Positions 1 through 6,724 of a DNA stretch of 64,000 nucleotides are shown piece by piece. The notes below the pieces were generated by a model. It did not search any database, was not told where the DNA came from, and worked only from the letters and a program-made list of their open reading frames with translations. The translations under genes were made by a program, and so were the position numbers. The stretch comes from Gammaproteobacteria bacterium. Its GTDB lineage: Bacteria; Pseudomonadota; Gammaproteobacteria; DSM-19610. Numbering within the stretch: position 1 is the stretch's first letter; every line of letters begins with the position of its first letter. The stretch spans positions 1 through 64,000 of the forward strand of contig WGBO01000056.1 of the NCBI GenBank assembly GCA_015494295.1. Direction: 5' to 3'.

Positions 1-67
1 AGGCCCGGACCTGCTCCAGCCAGTAGCGCTGACGCTCGGTCAGTACCGTTCCTTCCACTTTGCTCAT
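1..67 (-). CDS. tnpA: IS66-type accessory transposition protein TnpA, N-terminal fragment (runs off window)
   Basis: The first 22 codons read from an ATG at 67 toward the window edge. They include TERQRYWLEQVRA, which matches the opening of the small IS66 TnpA proteins (about 100 residues, needed together with TnpB and the TnpC transposase). The rest of the gene is outside the window. The frame lies inside the terminus at 150, as expected for the first gene of an IS66 element. A chance in-frame ATG is possible, but the motif is characteristic. Confidence 0.5.
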   Translation of the reverse strand, partial: MSKVEGTVLTERQRYWLEQVRA

Positions 68-150
68 CTTCTTGCTCCACTGTCGTTGAAATGGCGAAGC
101 CTGGAACAGGAAGACGCAGGAGGGTAGAGCGTCGTTTATTTTGCGGTTAC
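1..150 (-). mobile_element. IS66-family element, one end only
   Basis: The element enters from the left edge of the window. Its probable terminus is at 150, reading GTAACCGCAAAAT inward on the minus strand, which resembles the GTAA-type ends of IS66 elements. Just inside it starts a reading frame that looks like the IS66 accessory gene tnpA. The element interrupts the IS3 orfB reading frame exactly at this point. The other end and the target duplication lie outside the window, so the family call rests on the terminus and 22 residues. Confidence 0.55.
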
Positions 151-415
151 CTTCTTCCCGGTAAATTCGGTAGGTACGCTTGGGATTGATCACCAGGCCC
201 TCGGTCTTCAGCATGCTGTGCAGCGTTGGATAGCCGTAGCGGGGATAGCGTTCCGCCAGTGTCTTGAGACGTGACCGTAAGGCGCTGTCATCGCGCCCCT
301 TGAGCGGGTACCAGGCTGCCGAGCGGCTGAAGCCTGTCAGCCGGCAGGCCCGACGTTCGCTAACACGGCGATCTTTAAGGTGATCCACGGCCCGTCGCCG
401 CTGCGCGGCCGTCAC
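151..415 (-). pseudogene. IS3-family transposase OrfB, truncated before the catalytic domain
   Basis: Read from GTG at 415, the frame gives about 88 codons with typical OrfB N-terminal sequence: RRVSERRACRLTGFSRSAAW, then RYPRYGYPTLHSMLK and KRTYRIYREEG. After YREEG the sequence switches abruptly to the terminus of the IS66-like element at 150. The rve integrase core with its DDE residues is therefore missing. This is the HTH_21-like leader region only. The rest of orfB may lie beyond the left window edge on the far side of the inserted element. Confidence 0.75.
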
Positions 416-678
416 CAGTTTCCCTTAACGAGCTCTTTCAATGCCGCCTTGTCGAGTTCGGCCTCGGCCAGCAGCCGCTTCAGCTTCTGGTTCTCAGCCT
501 CCAGCTCCCGCAGTCGCCTGGCTTCGCTGACCTCCATACCACCGAACTTCGATTTCCAGCGGTAGATTGTGTTCTCGCACACGCCGTGGCGGCGCGCCAG
601 GTCAGGTACCCGGCTACCTGCATCATGCTCTTTCAGGATCGAAATGATCTGTTCTTCGGTATAACGCTTGCGCTTCAT
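412..678 (-). CDS. IS3-family transposase OrfA (helix-turn-helix subunit)
   Basis: The protein has 88 residues from the ATG at 678, which follows the Shine-Dalgarno-like GGGAGG. An HTH_Tnp_1 helix-turn-helix occupies the N-terminal half (TEEQIISILKEHDAG, then the CENTIYRWKSKFGG region). A leucine-rich coiled coil follows (LRELEAENQKLKRLLAEAEL) and mediates oligomerisation in this family. The frame could start earlier at 720, but those 14 extra codons lie in the terminal inverted-repeat region. Its stop overlaps the GTG of orfB (GTGA). In IS3 elements the full transposase is normally made as an OrfAB product by frameshifting. OrfA looks intact, but its OrfB partner is broken, so the element is probably inactive. 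Confidence 0.85.
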   Translation of the reverse strand: MKRKRYTEEQIISILKEHDAGSRVPDLARRHGVCENTIYRWKSKFGGMEVSEARRLRELEAENQKLKRLLAEAELDKAALKELVKGNW

Positions 679-725
679 TTTGGGACCTCCCTGGGTCACA
701 ATTATAGGGAAATCCCACATCCAGG

Positions 726-932
726 GTGGCTCGGATTACGGGGGTACGGTCAAATGACGAAGAACAATGCGATCCACCGTGGGACATTGAGGGGTTTCTG
801 GAGAAGGAGCGCCAGCTTGTGGCGATGATTGCGCAGCTTGGACAGGATGGGAACAGCGAGGACAGCCTCGACCATGATGAAGTACGATTGTCTGGCTTTC
901 GAGAAGAAATTATTCGACGTTTCGCCCATTAA
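726..932 (+). pseudogene. 3' remnant of an unidentified gene, 5' end cut by the IS3 element
   Basis: The open frame leads out of the IS right end at about 723 and stops at 932, about 30 bases before the attC site. The translated tail (WDIEGFLEKERQLVAMIAQL, then FREEIIRRFAH) is charged and helical, with protein-like composition. There is no good ribosome binding site at the GTG at 726. Position and frame suggest the C-terminal part of a former integron cassette gene whose 5' part was replaced by the insertion sequence. I do not recognise the family. It could also be a chance open frame. Confidence 0.35.
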
Positions 933-964
933 AACATGCGAATTCCATCTATGAGAGGGTATGT

Positions 965-1045
965 ACCTAACAACAGCTTCAACCAGGACGCATTTTTCGC
1001 TCGCTCCGCTCACTACAAATGCGCCTGTTAAGCTGGGCGTTATGC
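965..1045 (+). repeat. attC site (integron cassette recombination site)
   Basis: The 81-bp imperfect palindrome starts with R'' box ACCTAAC (965-971) and ends with R' box GTTATGC (1039-1045) in the usual GGGCGTTATG context. The arms AGCTTCAACCAGGACGCATTT and AAATGCGCCTGTTAAGCT pair almost fully. They leave single unpaired extrahelical bases, the asymmetry that IntI uses to choose the bottom strand. The loop contains CGCTCGCTCCGCTCACTAC. The architecture is that of a bona fide attC, recognised from sequence alone. No integrase gene is in the window. Confidence 0.8.
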
Positions 1046-1060
1046 TGCCATGAAACATGG

Positions 1061-1089
1061 TTGCAACCCGTAACGTTATAGGTTACACT
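1061..1089 (+). promoter_or_regulatory. Putative higBA promoter with HigA operator palindrome
   Basis: TTGCAA (1061-1066) and TACACT (1084-1089) are spaced by 17 bases and could serve as -35 and -10 boxes. Between and over them lies the inverted repeat GTAAC-N7-GTTAC (1070-1086), a plausible operator for autoregulation by the HigA antitoxin. With these boxes transcription would start at or next to the higB ATG, and no Shine-Dalgarno is visible there. The assignment is an inference from spacing and symmetry. Confidence 0.4.
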
Positions 1090-1096
1090 TAATCGC

Positions 1097-1375
1097 ATGA
1101 TACGGAGCTTCAGGCACAAAGGGCTTGAGAGGTTTTTCCTGAAAGGGGCAAAGTCAGGAATTCAGGCCAAGCATGCACCTCGGCTCAGACTCATTCTGGG
1201 CCGGTTGAATGCGGCCACCGATCCGAAGGATATGGATCTTGCCGGCCTTAAATTGCACGAGTTACGTGGAAAGAAGAAAGGCGTCTGGTCCGTATGGGTC
1301 AGTGGAAACTGGCGCATTACGTTCCGCTTTGATGGTAAAGACGCCGAACTGGTTGACTACGAAGATTATCATTGA
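1097..1375 (+). CDS. higB: Type II toxin HigB (RelE/ParE superfamily mRNA interferase)
   Basis: This is a 92-residue HigB-like toxin. Known family members cleave mRNA in the ribosome and are neutralised by HigA. Recognisable features are the N-terminal IRSFRHKGLERFF segment, the basic stretch LHELRGKKKGVWSVWVSGNW and the terminal RITFRFDGKDAELVDYEDYH, the conserved beta-core and C-terminus of HigB proteins. Toxin-first gene order and a 9-base gap to the antitoxin gene are typical of higBA. The pair lies between an attC site and an attC-like hairpin, so it is probably a mobile integron cassette, as known for higBA in vibrio superintegrons. No clear ribosome binding site precedes the ATG. Confidence 0.92.
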   Translation: MIRSFRHKGLERFFLKGAKSGIQAKHAPRLRLILGRLNAATDPKDMDLAGLKLHELRGKKKGVWSVWVSGNWRITFRFDGKDAELVDYEDYH

Positions 1376-1384
1376 GGTGTAGTT

Positions 1385-1672
1385 ATGAAGATGCACAATC
1401 CGCCCCATCCTGGTGAAGTGCTTCGGGAACTGTGCCTTGAGCCTATGGGTTTGAGTATTACCGAAGCAGCCGAGGCGTTGGGGGTTAGTAGAAAAACATT
1501 GTCGGCTATTTTGAATGGTCGAGCTGGTATCAGTCCGGAAATGGCGGTTCGCCTCTCGTTGGCATTTGGTACTTCTGCGGAAAGCTGGTTAAACCAGCAG
1601 GCACAATATGATCTTTGGGAGGCGGAGAAAAAACGCAAGTCGTTAAAGGTTAAGAGGCTGTCGGCGGCATAA
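1385..1672 (+). CDS. higA: Antitoxin HigA (XRE-family DNA-binding protein)
   Basis: The 95-residue antitoxin opens with the family signature [12 protein letters not shown] helix-turn-helix of the XRE/Cro type follows ([20 protein letters not shown]), then the conserved [19 protein letters not shown] segment. It binds HigB and represses its own promoter, probably at the palindrome around 1070-1086. The coding region starts 9 bases after higB stops, so the two are cotranscribed. The TAA stop lies within the R''-like box of the following attC-like hairpin, an arrangement common in gene cassettes. Confidence 0.93.
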   Translation: MKMHNPPHPGEVLRELCLEPMGLSITEAAEALGVSRKTLSAILNGRAGISPEMAVRLSLAFGTSAESWLNQQAQYDLWEAEKKRKSLKVKRLSAA

Positions 1673-1727
1673 CCAATCGGCCCAGGCCGGCGCGCGTACC
1701 GTGCGCGGCTGGCCTCAATCGTTAACG
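1667..1727 (+). repeat. Probable second attC-like site (61 bp) closing the higBA cassette
   Basis: The segment runs from GCATAAC (1667-1673) to GTTAACG (1721-1727). Its inner arms GGCCCAGGCCGGCGCGCG and CGTGCGCGGCTGGCC pair with extra unpaired C and G bases on the left arm. The length is that of a classic 59-base element. The outer boxes fit the RYYYAAC/GTTRRRY consensus only partly, so this may be a degenerate attC or an unrelated hairpin that acts as a terminator after higA. Confidence 0.45.
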
Positions 1728-1784
1728 AAGCCTGCCCTCCTTCGTCTAACTGAAATAATGAGGGCGCTTAAATGAGGATCTATA

Positions 1785-2150
1785 ATGACTAAAAAGGTTA
1801 TCAGGAGTGTGCTGCTTGCGGGGGGTGTGATTGTCACCATTGGCAGTTCCATGGCGAACGCGGCGGATGACAACGGGTGCTGGAGCGGTCAGCATAGTTC
1901 TGGCCCATGCCTCGAATACAGTACATATGAAAAAGACGATAAAACGTATTTCAAATTACACAATACATGTGATGCCCGTTTATATATCGGCTGGTGTGCG
2001 GATGACAAGTGTGGTGTTGATGGTTTGCGGAGTGGCCAGACGAAAACGAAATATGAATATGTCACCAATGCCAGAACCACGGCCTGGGCAGTAGGTTCCA
2101 ACAATCCGTCGCAAGATTGGGTTTGCAAGGACATAATTGGAGGGTGGTAA
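1785..2150 (+). CDS. Small secreted Cys-rich protein of unknown function
   Basis: This 121-residue precursor has a clear Sec signal peptide (MTKKVIRSVLLAGGVIVTIG, cleavage after ANA at about residue 27). The mature part of about 94 residues contains six cysteines (in GCWSG, GPCLE, NTCDA, GWCAD, KCGVD and WVCKD), suggesting a disulfide-stabilised periplasmic or extracellular domain. The ATG has GAGG seven bases upstream. It follows the higBA cassette and could itself be cassette-borne, but no attC was found downstream. Its base composition (more A/T) differs from the later housekeeping genes, consistent with transfer. I do not recognise the family. Confidence 0.75.
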   Translation: MTKKVIRSVLLAGGVIVTIGSSMANAADDNGCWSGQHSSGPCLEYSTYEKDDKTYFKLHNTCDARLYIGWCADDKCGVDGLRSGQTKTKYEYVTNARTTAWAVGSNNPSQDWVCKDIIGGW

Positions 2151-2224
2151 GATATAGGCCGGTTTGACTTTGATAGCATACTCTTCAAAACCAGTATGTT
2201 ACTTGACCGTTGAGGGAGGTAAGC

Positions 2225-3415
2225 ATGAAACCTGCTTCGTTTTGTCTGGGGATGTCAATCTTTTTTCTATTTTCAGCGCCACTCCAGGCGGGCTTTTTTG
2301 ATGACCTGAAACGTCAGGCCGAGAAAGCGGTTCAGGGAGTCACCAAGGGTGTCGTCGATGGCGTTTTGCCAGGCAGGAAGGACGCCGGGGAAGAAAAAGA
2401 AGATCCTGCACATTCCGATGCGCGGCCCGCGCCTTCCGTTGGCAATACGGCTTCCGCCGGGGATGCCTATGCAGAAATCCGGGCAGTTCAAGTCGGGCTC
2501 AAGCAACTGGGGTATTACAAAGGGCGGCCGGACGGGAAGTACGGAAAACAGACGCGCGCCGCCATTATCGCCTACCAGCGCGATCGTGGTCTGAAGGAAG
2601 ATGGCCGGGTTACTGGCAGGCTGGCCAAGGACATCCAGTATGTCACGAATAACGTTCAGGCGCGGGCGGAGTTGAAGAAAAAACAAAAGGCGCGTGAAAC
2701 TGCAAGCATTGCGTCGAAGGCGTCTCCCGCTCGTCAGCAATCCAGTCAATTGCCGACCTTCGGGCCGTTTACCACCGAGCTGCTTTATGTGCATTTCAAT
2801 CCGGAGCGCTACAGTCTGGACTACAAGAACGGTTACTACCTGAAACAGGCTATCCAGCGCGTGTATCCCCGAGAATGGCGGTCGATCGGTGATGAGTTCG
2901 AGCAGCGTCGAAAGTTGCCGGAGTTGCGCGAGCGCTTGTTGCGAGATGCGGAGAAACAGCCACTGAAATACCGTTTTATCAAGGTAAACAGTCTGAGCCG
3001 GTATAACTTCGATGCCCAGGAGTACCTGGTTCCCTTGCCACAACTGCCTTTCATTGTGAACCGCAAGGCGCGCTGGGCGAGCATGAAGATGTCGCCTGAT
3101 GCCGCTGAGGCTTTCAAAAAACGTTGCACCGGGGGGATAACGTTCAAACAGTGTGAAATATATGTCGAGGTGGTGGCCAATATTGTCGGGTCAGGCAATG
3201 GAGAGGATACGGGGCTCTTTGGGGTGCTTGAAAGTGTTCGTGTCTATAATCATTCAACAAATGGCGGGTATCCGGATGCACAGCTCAGTGATCTGGTCTA
3301 CGTGGTTGACCTGAAGGATATCCCTGAGGATACGGCCTTCAAGATGTATGGAGGCGAAAAACTGCTCGGGGAGTCCGTGGAAAAAGACGACGACAAGATG
3401 GAAATCAGTTTCTGA
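2225..3415 (+). CDS. Secreted protein with peptidoglycan-binding domain
   Basis: The start was placed at the ATG at 2225 because GGAGGT lies six bases upstream; an in-frame start exists at 2210. The 396-residue product has a signal peptide (MKPASFCLGMSIFFLFSAPLQA). A PG_binding_1 module at about residues 85-145 contains AVQVGLKQLGYYKGRPDGKY and TRAAIIAYQRDRGLKEDG. A larger C-terminal domain has GYYLKQAIQRVYPREW, LRERLLRDAEKQP and SRYNFDAQEYLVPL, similar in pattern to DUF4852-type domains. It probably sits in the periplasm bound to peptidoglycan. It is followed 29 bases later by another large secreted protein, likely in the same operon. The role is unknown. Confidence 0.8.
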   Translation: MKPASFCLGMSIFFLFSAPLQAGFFDDLKRQAEKAVQGVTKGVVDGVLPGRKDAGEEKEDPAHSDARPAPSVGNTASAGDAYAEIRAVQVGLKQLGYYKGRPDGKYGKQTRAAIIAYQRDRGLKEDGRVTGRLAKDIQYVTNNVQARAELKKKQKARETASIASKASPARQQSSQLPTFGPFTTELLYVHFNPERYSLDYKNGYYLKQAIQRVYPREWRSIGDEFEQRRKLPELRERLLRDAEKQPLKYRFIKVNSLSRYNFDAQEYLVPLPQLPFIVNRKARWASMKMSPDAAEAFKKRCTGGITFKQCEIYVEVVANIVGSGNGEDTGLFGVLESVRVYNHSTNGGYPDAQLSDLVYVVDLKDIPEDTAFKMYGGEKLLGESVEKDDDKMEISF

Positions 3416-3443
3416 GTTCACCATAAAGGCTGGAGGAGAAAAT

Positions 3444-6173
3444 ATGAAGATATTATTCTCAAATGCTCCCGGGGTGGTCCTGCAAGCTTGCGTGTTTCTC
3501 TTTTTGCTTGCCGCGAACAGTCAGAGCCTTGCCGACTCCTCCGTTCGGTCACTCAACCTGAACAAGATCAAGGGCAAGGTGGGTGTCGATATATACGACA
3601 TAAATGCGGGTGGCGCCGATGAATTCACCCGCCTGACCCATTTGCTGGCGCTGGCGGAGTTCGGGAACGAATTCCTGAACATGTATGACAGCGGCAGTGA
3701 CAGCTACATTCGCGGCACGATGGATTGTGTGCTTGCCATAGAGAACCTGAAAGACTCGGCGCGTGACGATGTATTGAAAAAAGGGGGGCGGGACTGTTCA
3801 CTCCGACGATATGGCCAGAACCATACTTTTGGCTGGAAGGGCGATAATGTACTTGATCGAGAGGATTCCCAGGCGCGCTTCCGTAGCAAGTATTTGCCGG
3901 ACATCATGGCGGCGGCAAAAAAAGTTGCCGCCATGAACTCGGTCAGGGAGGTCAATATTCTCGAACTGCAACACATCTACCCGCAGAAATACTCGCGGGA
4001 TAAACAGGCTTTCGAGTTGTACATTGGCTTTGGTGAAAAGCAGTACATGAGCGTCCTGAGAGTTAAGAATGCCAAGGCTGTGCGGTACTGGCCGGTTCCG
4101 GAAAGCCAGGCACGGAAACTGATGGCAGGGCCTTTCAAGCAGCCGGCTGGTACGCAATTGCGACTCTTGACAACACTGCGGCTCGGTAAACCCGTGAAAA
4201 CCGCTCAAAGCTTCTTTATCCCCGTAACCATCGAGTCCGCGGAACTCTACCTGAAAAACGATAAGCAACTGGCGAAACCGGTGCACCGTTATGCAAAAGC
4301 GGATTTTACCGACCAGGCCGCTATTGCCCGCGAGCAGGAAGCCGAACGGATTGCGCGCATGGAAAAGCTTCCCATGGCGGACGAATCCTACCTGTGGGCG
4401 GCCTACGCGGATCTTACCGGTCAGAGTGTCGACGAGGTGGTCGAGACATTCATTTCCCGCCTGACCTACCACCCGGATCCGTTCAAGGCCAAAAAAGCGA
4501 AAGACAAGGACAGGCGCAGCATGCGGGCTGTTCTGGAAAAAGCCCTGGCGGACTACCAGCGCAACCGGCCGGTCTGGATCCAGGGTACCATCAGCTTCAA
4601 CACCTACGACATGGATGGCGGTTTTTTCCCGGTGCGCGAAGTGAAACCAAAGATTGTCCTGCCGCCGGGAATCACTATCCACCAGTTGGGTCTTGGCCTG
4701 GTCGGCGGGCAGATGGAACGGCTTCCCGTGCCGGAGGATATTGCCGAAGGACTCGCCTCGCGGGGATATGCGCCGTTCCGGGCCAGGGTTTATGCGGTGG
4801 AAGTCGGTGGTTACGAAGTGCGTGTTGCCGTGGATCGGATCGAATTGCTCCGCGACGAAGCTTACGCCGATATTCTCTATGACAAGAATTTGCTGTGGGA
4901 ATACACCCCGGTCAGCTACGCAAAGCTTCAGGATAAAGCGGCGGTTCGGGAACAGAACCTTGCCGCGTTGAAAAAGGAATGTGAGGCCAGCGGCAGTTCG
5001 GCCTGCTATCAGAAGCTCTGTGCGGGCATCAAGGCCACGGCCAGCAGGGAAGAATACAAGACTTGCCGCAAGCAGCAGGCGGCGGCGCTGGCGCGGGAAA
5101 GGCGCGCCGAGATCGCGGCAAGCTCGGCAGGCCTGGCAGCGAAACAGGGTGCGGGAATGCAGGATGCAGAAACTCAGACCAGGACCAACAGCCGGGGTGA
5201 CTGCGATCGCAAGTATGGCGGTTACCAGGCCCAGGCATGGATGCCCGTATCCGGTACGCCAGAGTACGAGGCGGCGATTGCGCATTGCCTGAAGCAACCG
5301 GTGCGGGAGCCCTATGGGCGCGATATCCTTGGTCTGCGATTGGGCATGCCGAGTAACGATGCCAACCGGTTGTTGCAGCGGCAGCCGTATGAACGCAATG
5401 TCCTGGCGGAGGACAGCAGGCCGTTCGAGAAAGCCCAGTTGGCCATTTCCGGGGACAACAATGACGGACTCGCCGCCTTCTTTCTGCGCAACGGCAATGT
5501 GGACCGGGTGGCCGCCGTGAGCCGGCGCGTGTATTTCGAGGAAGGGAAGATGCAGGCGGCCAGGCTTCAACAGGGATTGCGCAAGAAGTATGGCAAGGAA
5601 TCCTGGAGCGGTGGTGAGGCAATGATGTGGCTCGACCCTTCAGCCGAGGCATCGCCGGCAAGCTGTTCCGGCCTGGTCTCGATGATCGAGGAACGGGGGG
5701 GCTGGCGTGCCGGGGGGTGGGTGCTCAAGGGCCGCAGCAAGGCCAGCAGGGGCAATGCGTCCATGGCAATCGGGATGCAGGCCGGCATGAGGGCTGGAGC
5801 CATTCAGCAGGAGTGCATGTCCAGGTACGGCATGCCCTCGGGCGGAGCAGACATGCAGGCTCAGATACAGCAATTTCAGCGTTGCATGGAGGAAAAGATG
5901 GCGGCCGTTGGCGCTGGCGCCGGAGCGACGGCGGATAGCGTGATGGCGGATTCCGCCGACAAGGAACGGCGACCGCACGCGGTCAAGATGACCGCCGATC
6001 CGGCCCGGTATGCCAGGTACAAGGCCTGCGGGCCGGTCGTGATCGCGTTATTCAATAAAAGCAAGGGTGGGTCGGTGAAGGATCTGTCGCTGGTGCTCTT
6101 CGATCCGGAGTGGGTCAGCCGCCAGCCGGCATTCGCCTTCAGGCAGGAAAACAGTGGCGAACTGAATTTCTGA
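3444..6173 (+). CDS. Large secreted protein of unknown function (909 residues)
   Basis: The start was chosen at 3444, where TGGAGGAG precedes the ATG and a signal peptide begins (MKILFSNAPGVVLQACVFLF, cleavage near SLA-DSS). Upstream in-frame codons overlap the preceding gene without a ribosome site. The middle segment (LEKALADYQRNRPVWIQGTI, then TYDMDGGFFPV) has the same helix-then-strand pattern as part of the preceding protein, suggesting related domains. A basic coiled coil at about residues 515-600 contains several Cys. The C-terminal third holds RDILGLRLGMPSNDANRLLQ, a motif seen in periplasmic proteins of unknown role. Low-complexity Gly/Met/Ala stretches follow. No enzymatic motif was recognised. 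Confidence 0.8.
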   Translation: MKILFSNAPGVVLQACVFLFLLAANSQSLADSSVRSLNLNKIKGKVGVDIYDINAGGADEFTRLTHLLALAEFGNEFLNMYDSGSDSYIRGTMDCVLAIENLKDSARDDVLKKGGRDCSLRRYGQNHTFGWKGDNVLDREDSQARFRSKYLPDIMAAAKKVAAMNSVREVNILELQHIYPQKYSRDKQAFELYIGFGEKQYMSVLRVKNAKAVRYWPVPESQARKLMAGPFKQPAGTQLRLLTTLRLGKPVKTAQSFFIPVTIESAELYLKNDKQLAKPVHRYAKADFTDQAAIAREQEAERIARMEKLPMADESYLWAAYADLTGQSVDEVVETFISRLTYHPDPFKAKKAKDKDRRSMRAVLEKALADYQRNRPVWIQGTISFNTYDMDGGFFPVREVKPKIVLPPGITIHQLGLGLVGGQMERLPVPEDIAEGLASRGYAPFRARVYAVEVGGYEVRVAVDRIELLRDEAYADILYDKNLLWEYTPVSYAKLQDKAAVREQNLAALKKECEASGSSACYQKLCAGIKATASREEYKTCRKQQAAALARERRAEIAASSAGLAAKQGAGMQDAETQTRTNSRGDCDRKYGGYQAQAWMPVSGTPEYEAAIAHCLKQPVREPYGRDILGLRLGMPSNDANRLLQRQPYERNVLAEDSRPFEKAQLAISGDNNDGLAAFFLRNGNVDRVAAVSRRVYFEEGKMQAARLQQGLRKKYGKESWSGGEAMMWLDPSAEASPASCSGLVSMIEERGGWRAGGWVLKGRSKASRGNASMAIGMQAGMRAGAIQQECMSRYGMPSGGADMQAQIQQFQRCMEEKMAAVGAGAGATADSVMADSADKERRPHAVKMTADPARYARYKACGPVVIALFNKSKGGSVKDLSLVLFDPEWVSRQPAFAFRQENSGELNF

Positions 6174-6229
6174 TGGCCGTAACGCCACGTTTCCTCGTCA
6201 GGCGGAAACCTGCTCAGTGACGATTTGGT

Positions 6230-6628
6230 ATGGCAAACAGCTCAGGTCAAGCGCGCCTTTTATTGGCTGCTTACGATAAAAAACTCAGGAACACCATATT
6301 GCTTCCGCAGTTCCTTCTGGGCCTGGTTGCGTTTTTTTTCTTTTTCGCGGCCATGTTCAATGGACTCGACCTGCTGATGGCAATTGCGGCCATCGGCGGG
6401 CTGGGGCTCAACTTTCTGGTTTCATTGCTGCTCGCGAGGAAGCATGTTCGTAACGGCAAGGCCGCGGCGTTGGCGTTTGCGGCTCCGGCATTGCTGTTTT
6501 CCCTGTTTGCCCTTGGCGACGCCTTTGCCTACGGCAAGCTGGCGCCATTCCTGTTCTGGTTTTCCGGCGGGCTCGTTGCGCTCGCGTCAGGCCTGCTGGG
6601 CGTTGCGGTCGCGGCCCACAGAACATGA
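6230..6628 (+). CDS. Small integral membrane protein of unknown function
   Basis: The 132-residue protein has a short polar N-terminus and four hydrophobic segments (around FLLGLVAFFFFFAAMF, LLMAIAAIGGLGLNFLVSLL, AALAFAAPALLFSLFALG and FSGGLVALASGLLGVAVAA). Positively charged loops (ARKHVRNGK) favour the inside. The ribosome binding site is weak. It follows the two secreted proteins with a 56-base gap and may belong to the same transcription unit. I do not recognise a family. Confidence 0.65.
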   Translation: MANSSGQARLLLAAYDKKLRNTILLPQFLLGLVAFFFFFAAMFNGLDLLMAIAAIGGLGLNFLVSLLLARKHVRNGKAAALAFAAPALLFSLFALGDAFAYGKLAPFLFWFSGGLVALASGLLGVAVAAHRT

Positions 6629-6671
6629 CCCCCGTCAGTGAGCGCCGGGTGCGGCTGTCGCCAGCGCGCTT

Positions 6672-6691
6672 CGCCGCAGCGGCGGCGTTTT
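6672..6691 (+). terminator. Possible weak terminator hairpin
   Basis: The short stem CGCCGC/GCGGCG with loop AGCG is followed by TTTT. It lies between the membrane protein gene and arsS and could end the upstream transcript. It is short and may be chance in GC-rich DNA. Confidence 0.35.
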
Positions 6692-6724
6692 ACCTCCCGC
6701 CACCGGGCAGGCTAAAATCCCCCA

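Larger units (their letters stand above)
151..723 (-). mobile_element. IS3-family insertion sequence, interrupted remnant
   Basis: It comprises an intact orfA and the first part of orfB of an IS3-family element, probably the IS407-like group judging from OrfA. The right end lies at about 719-723, where the minus strand starts TGGATGTGGGATTTCCC upstream of orfA. The left part is lost or displaced by the IS66-like insertion at 150. The second inverted repeat is not visible, so the exact boundary is uncertain by a few bases. Confidence 0.7.

Noticed and set aside
1721..1750. Inverted repeat GTTAACGAAG / CTTCGTCTAAC as a further recombination site
   Set aside because: It overlaps the right box of the attC-like hairpin and is more likely a simple hairpin before the next gene; no attC boxes surround it.
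2151..2224. A third attC site after the small secreted Cys-rich protein
   Set aside because: The short gap has no TAAC/GTTA-bounded palindrome with paired arms.
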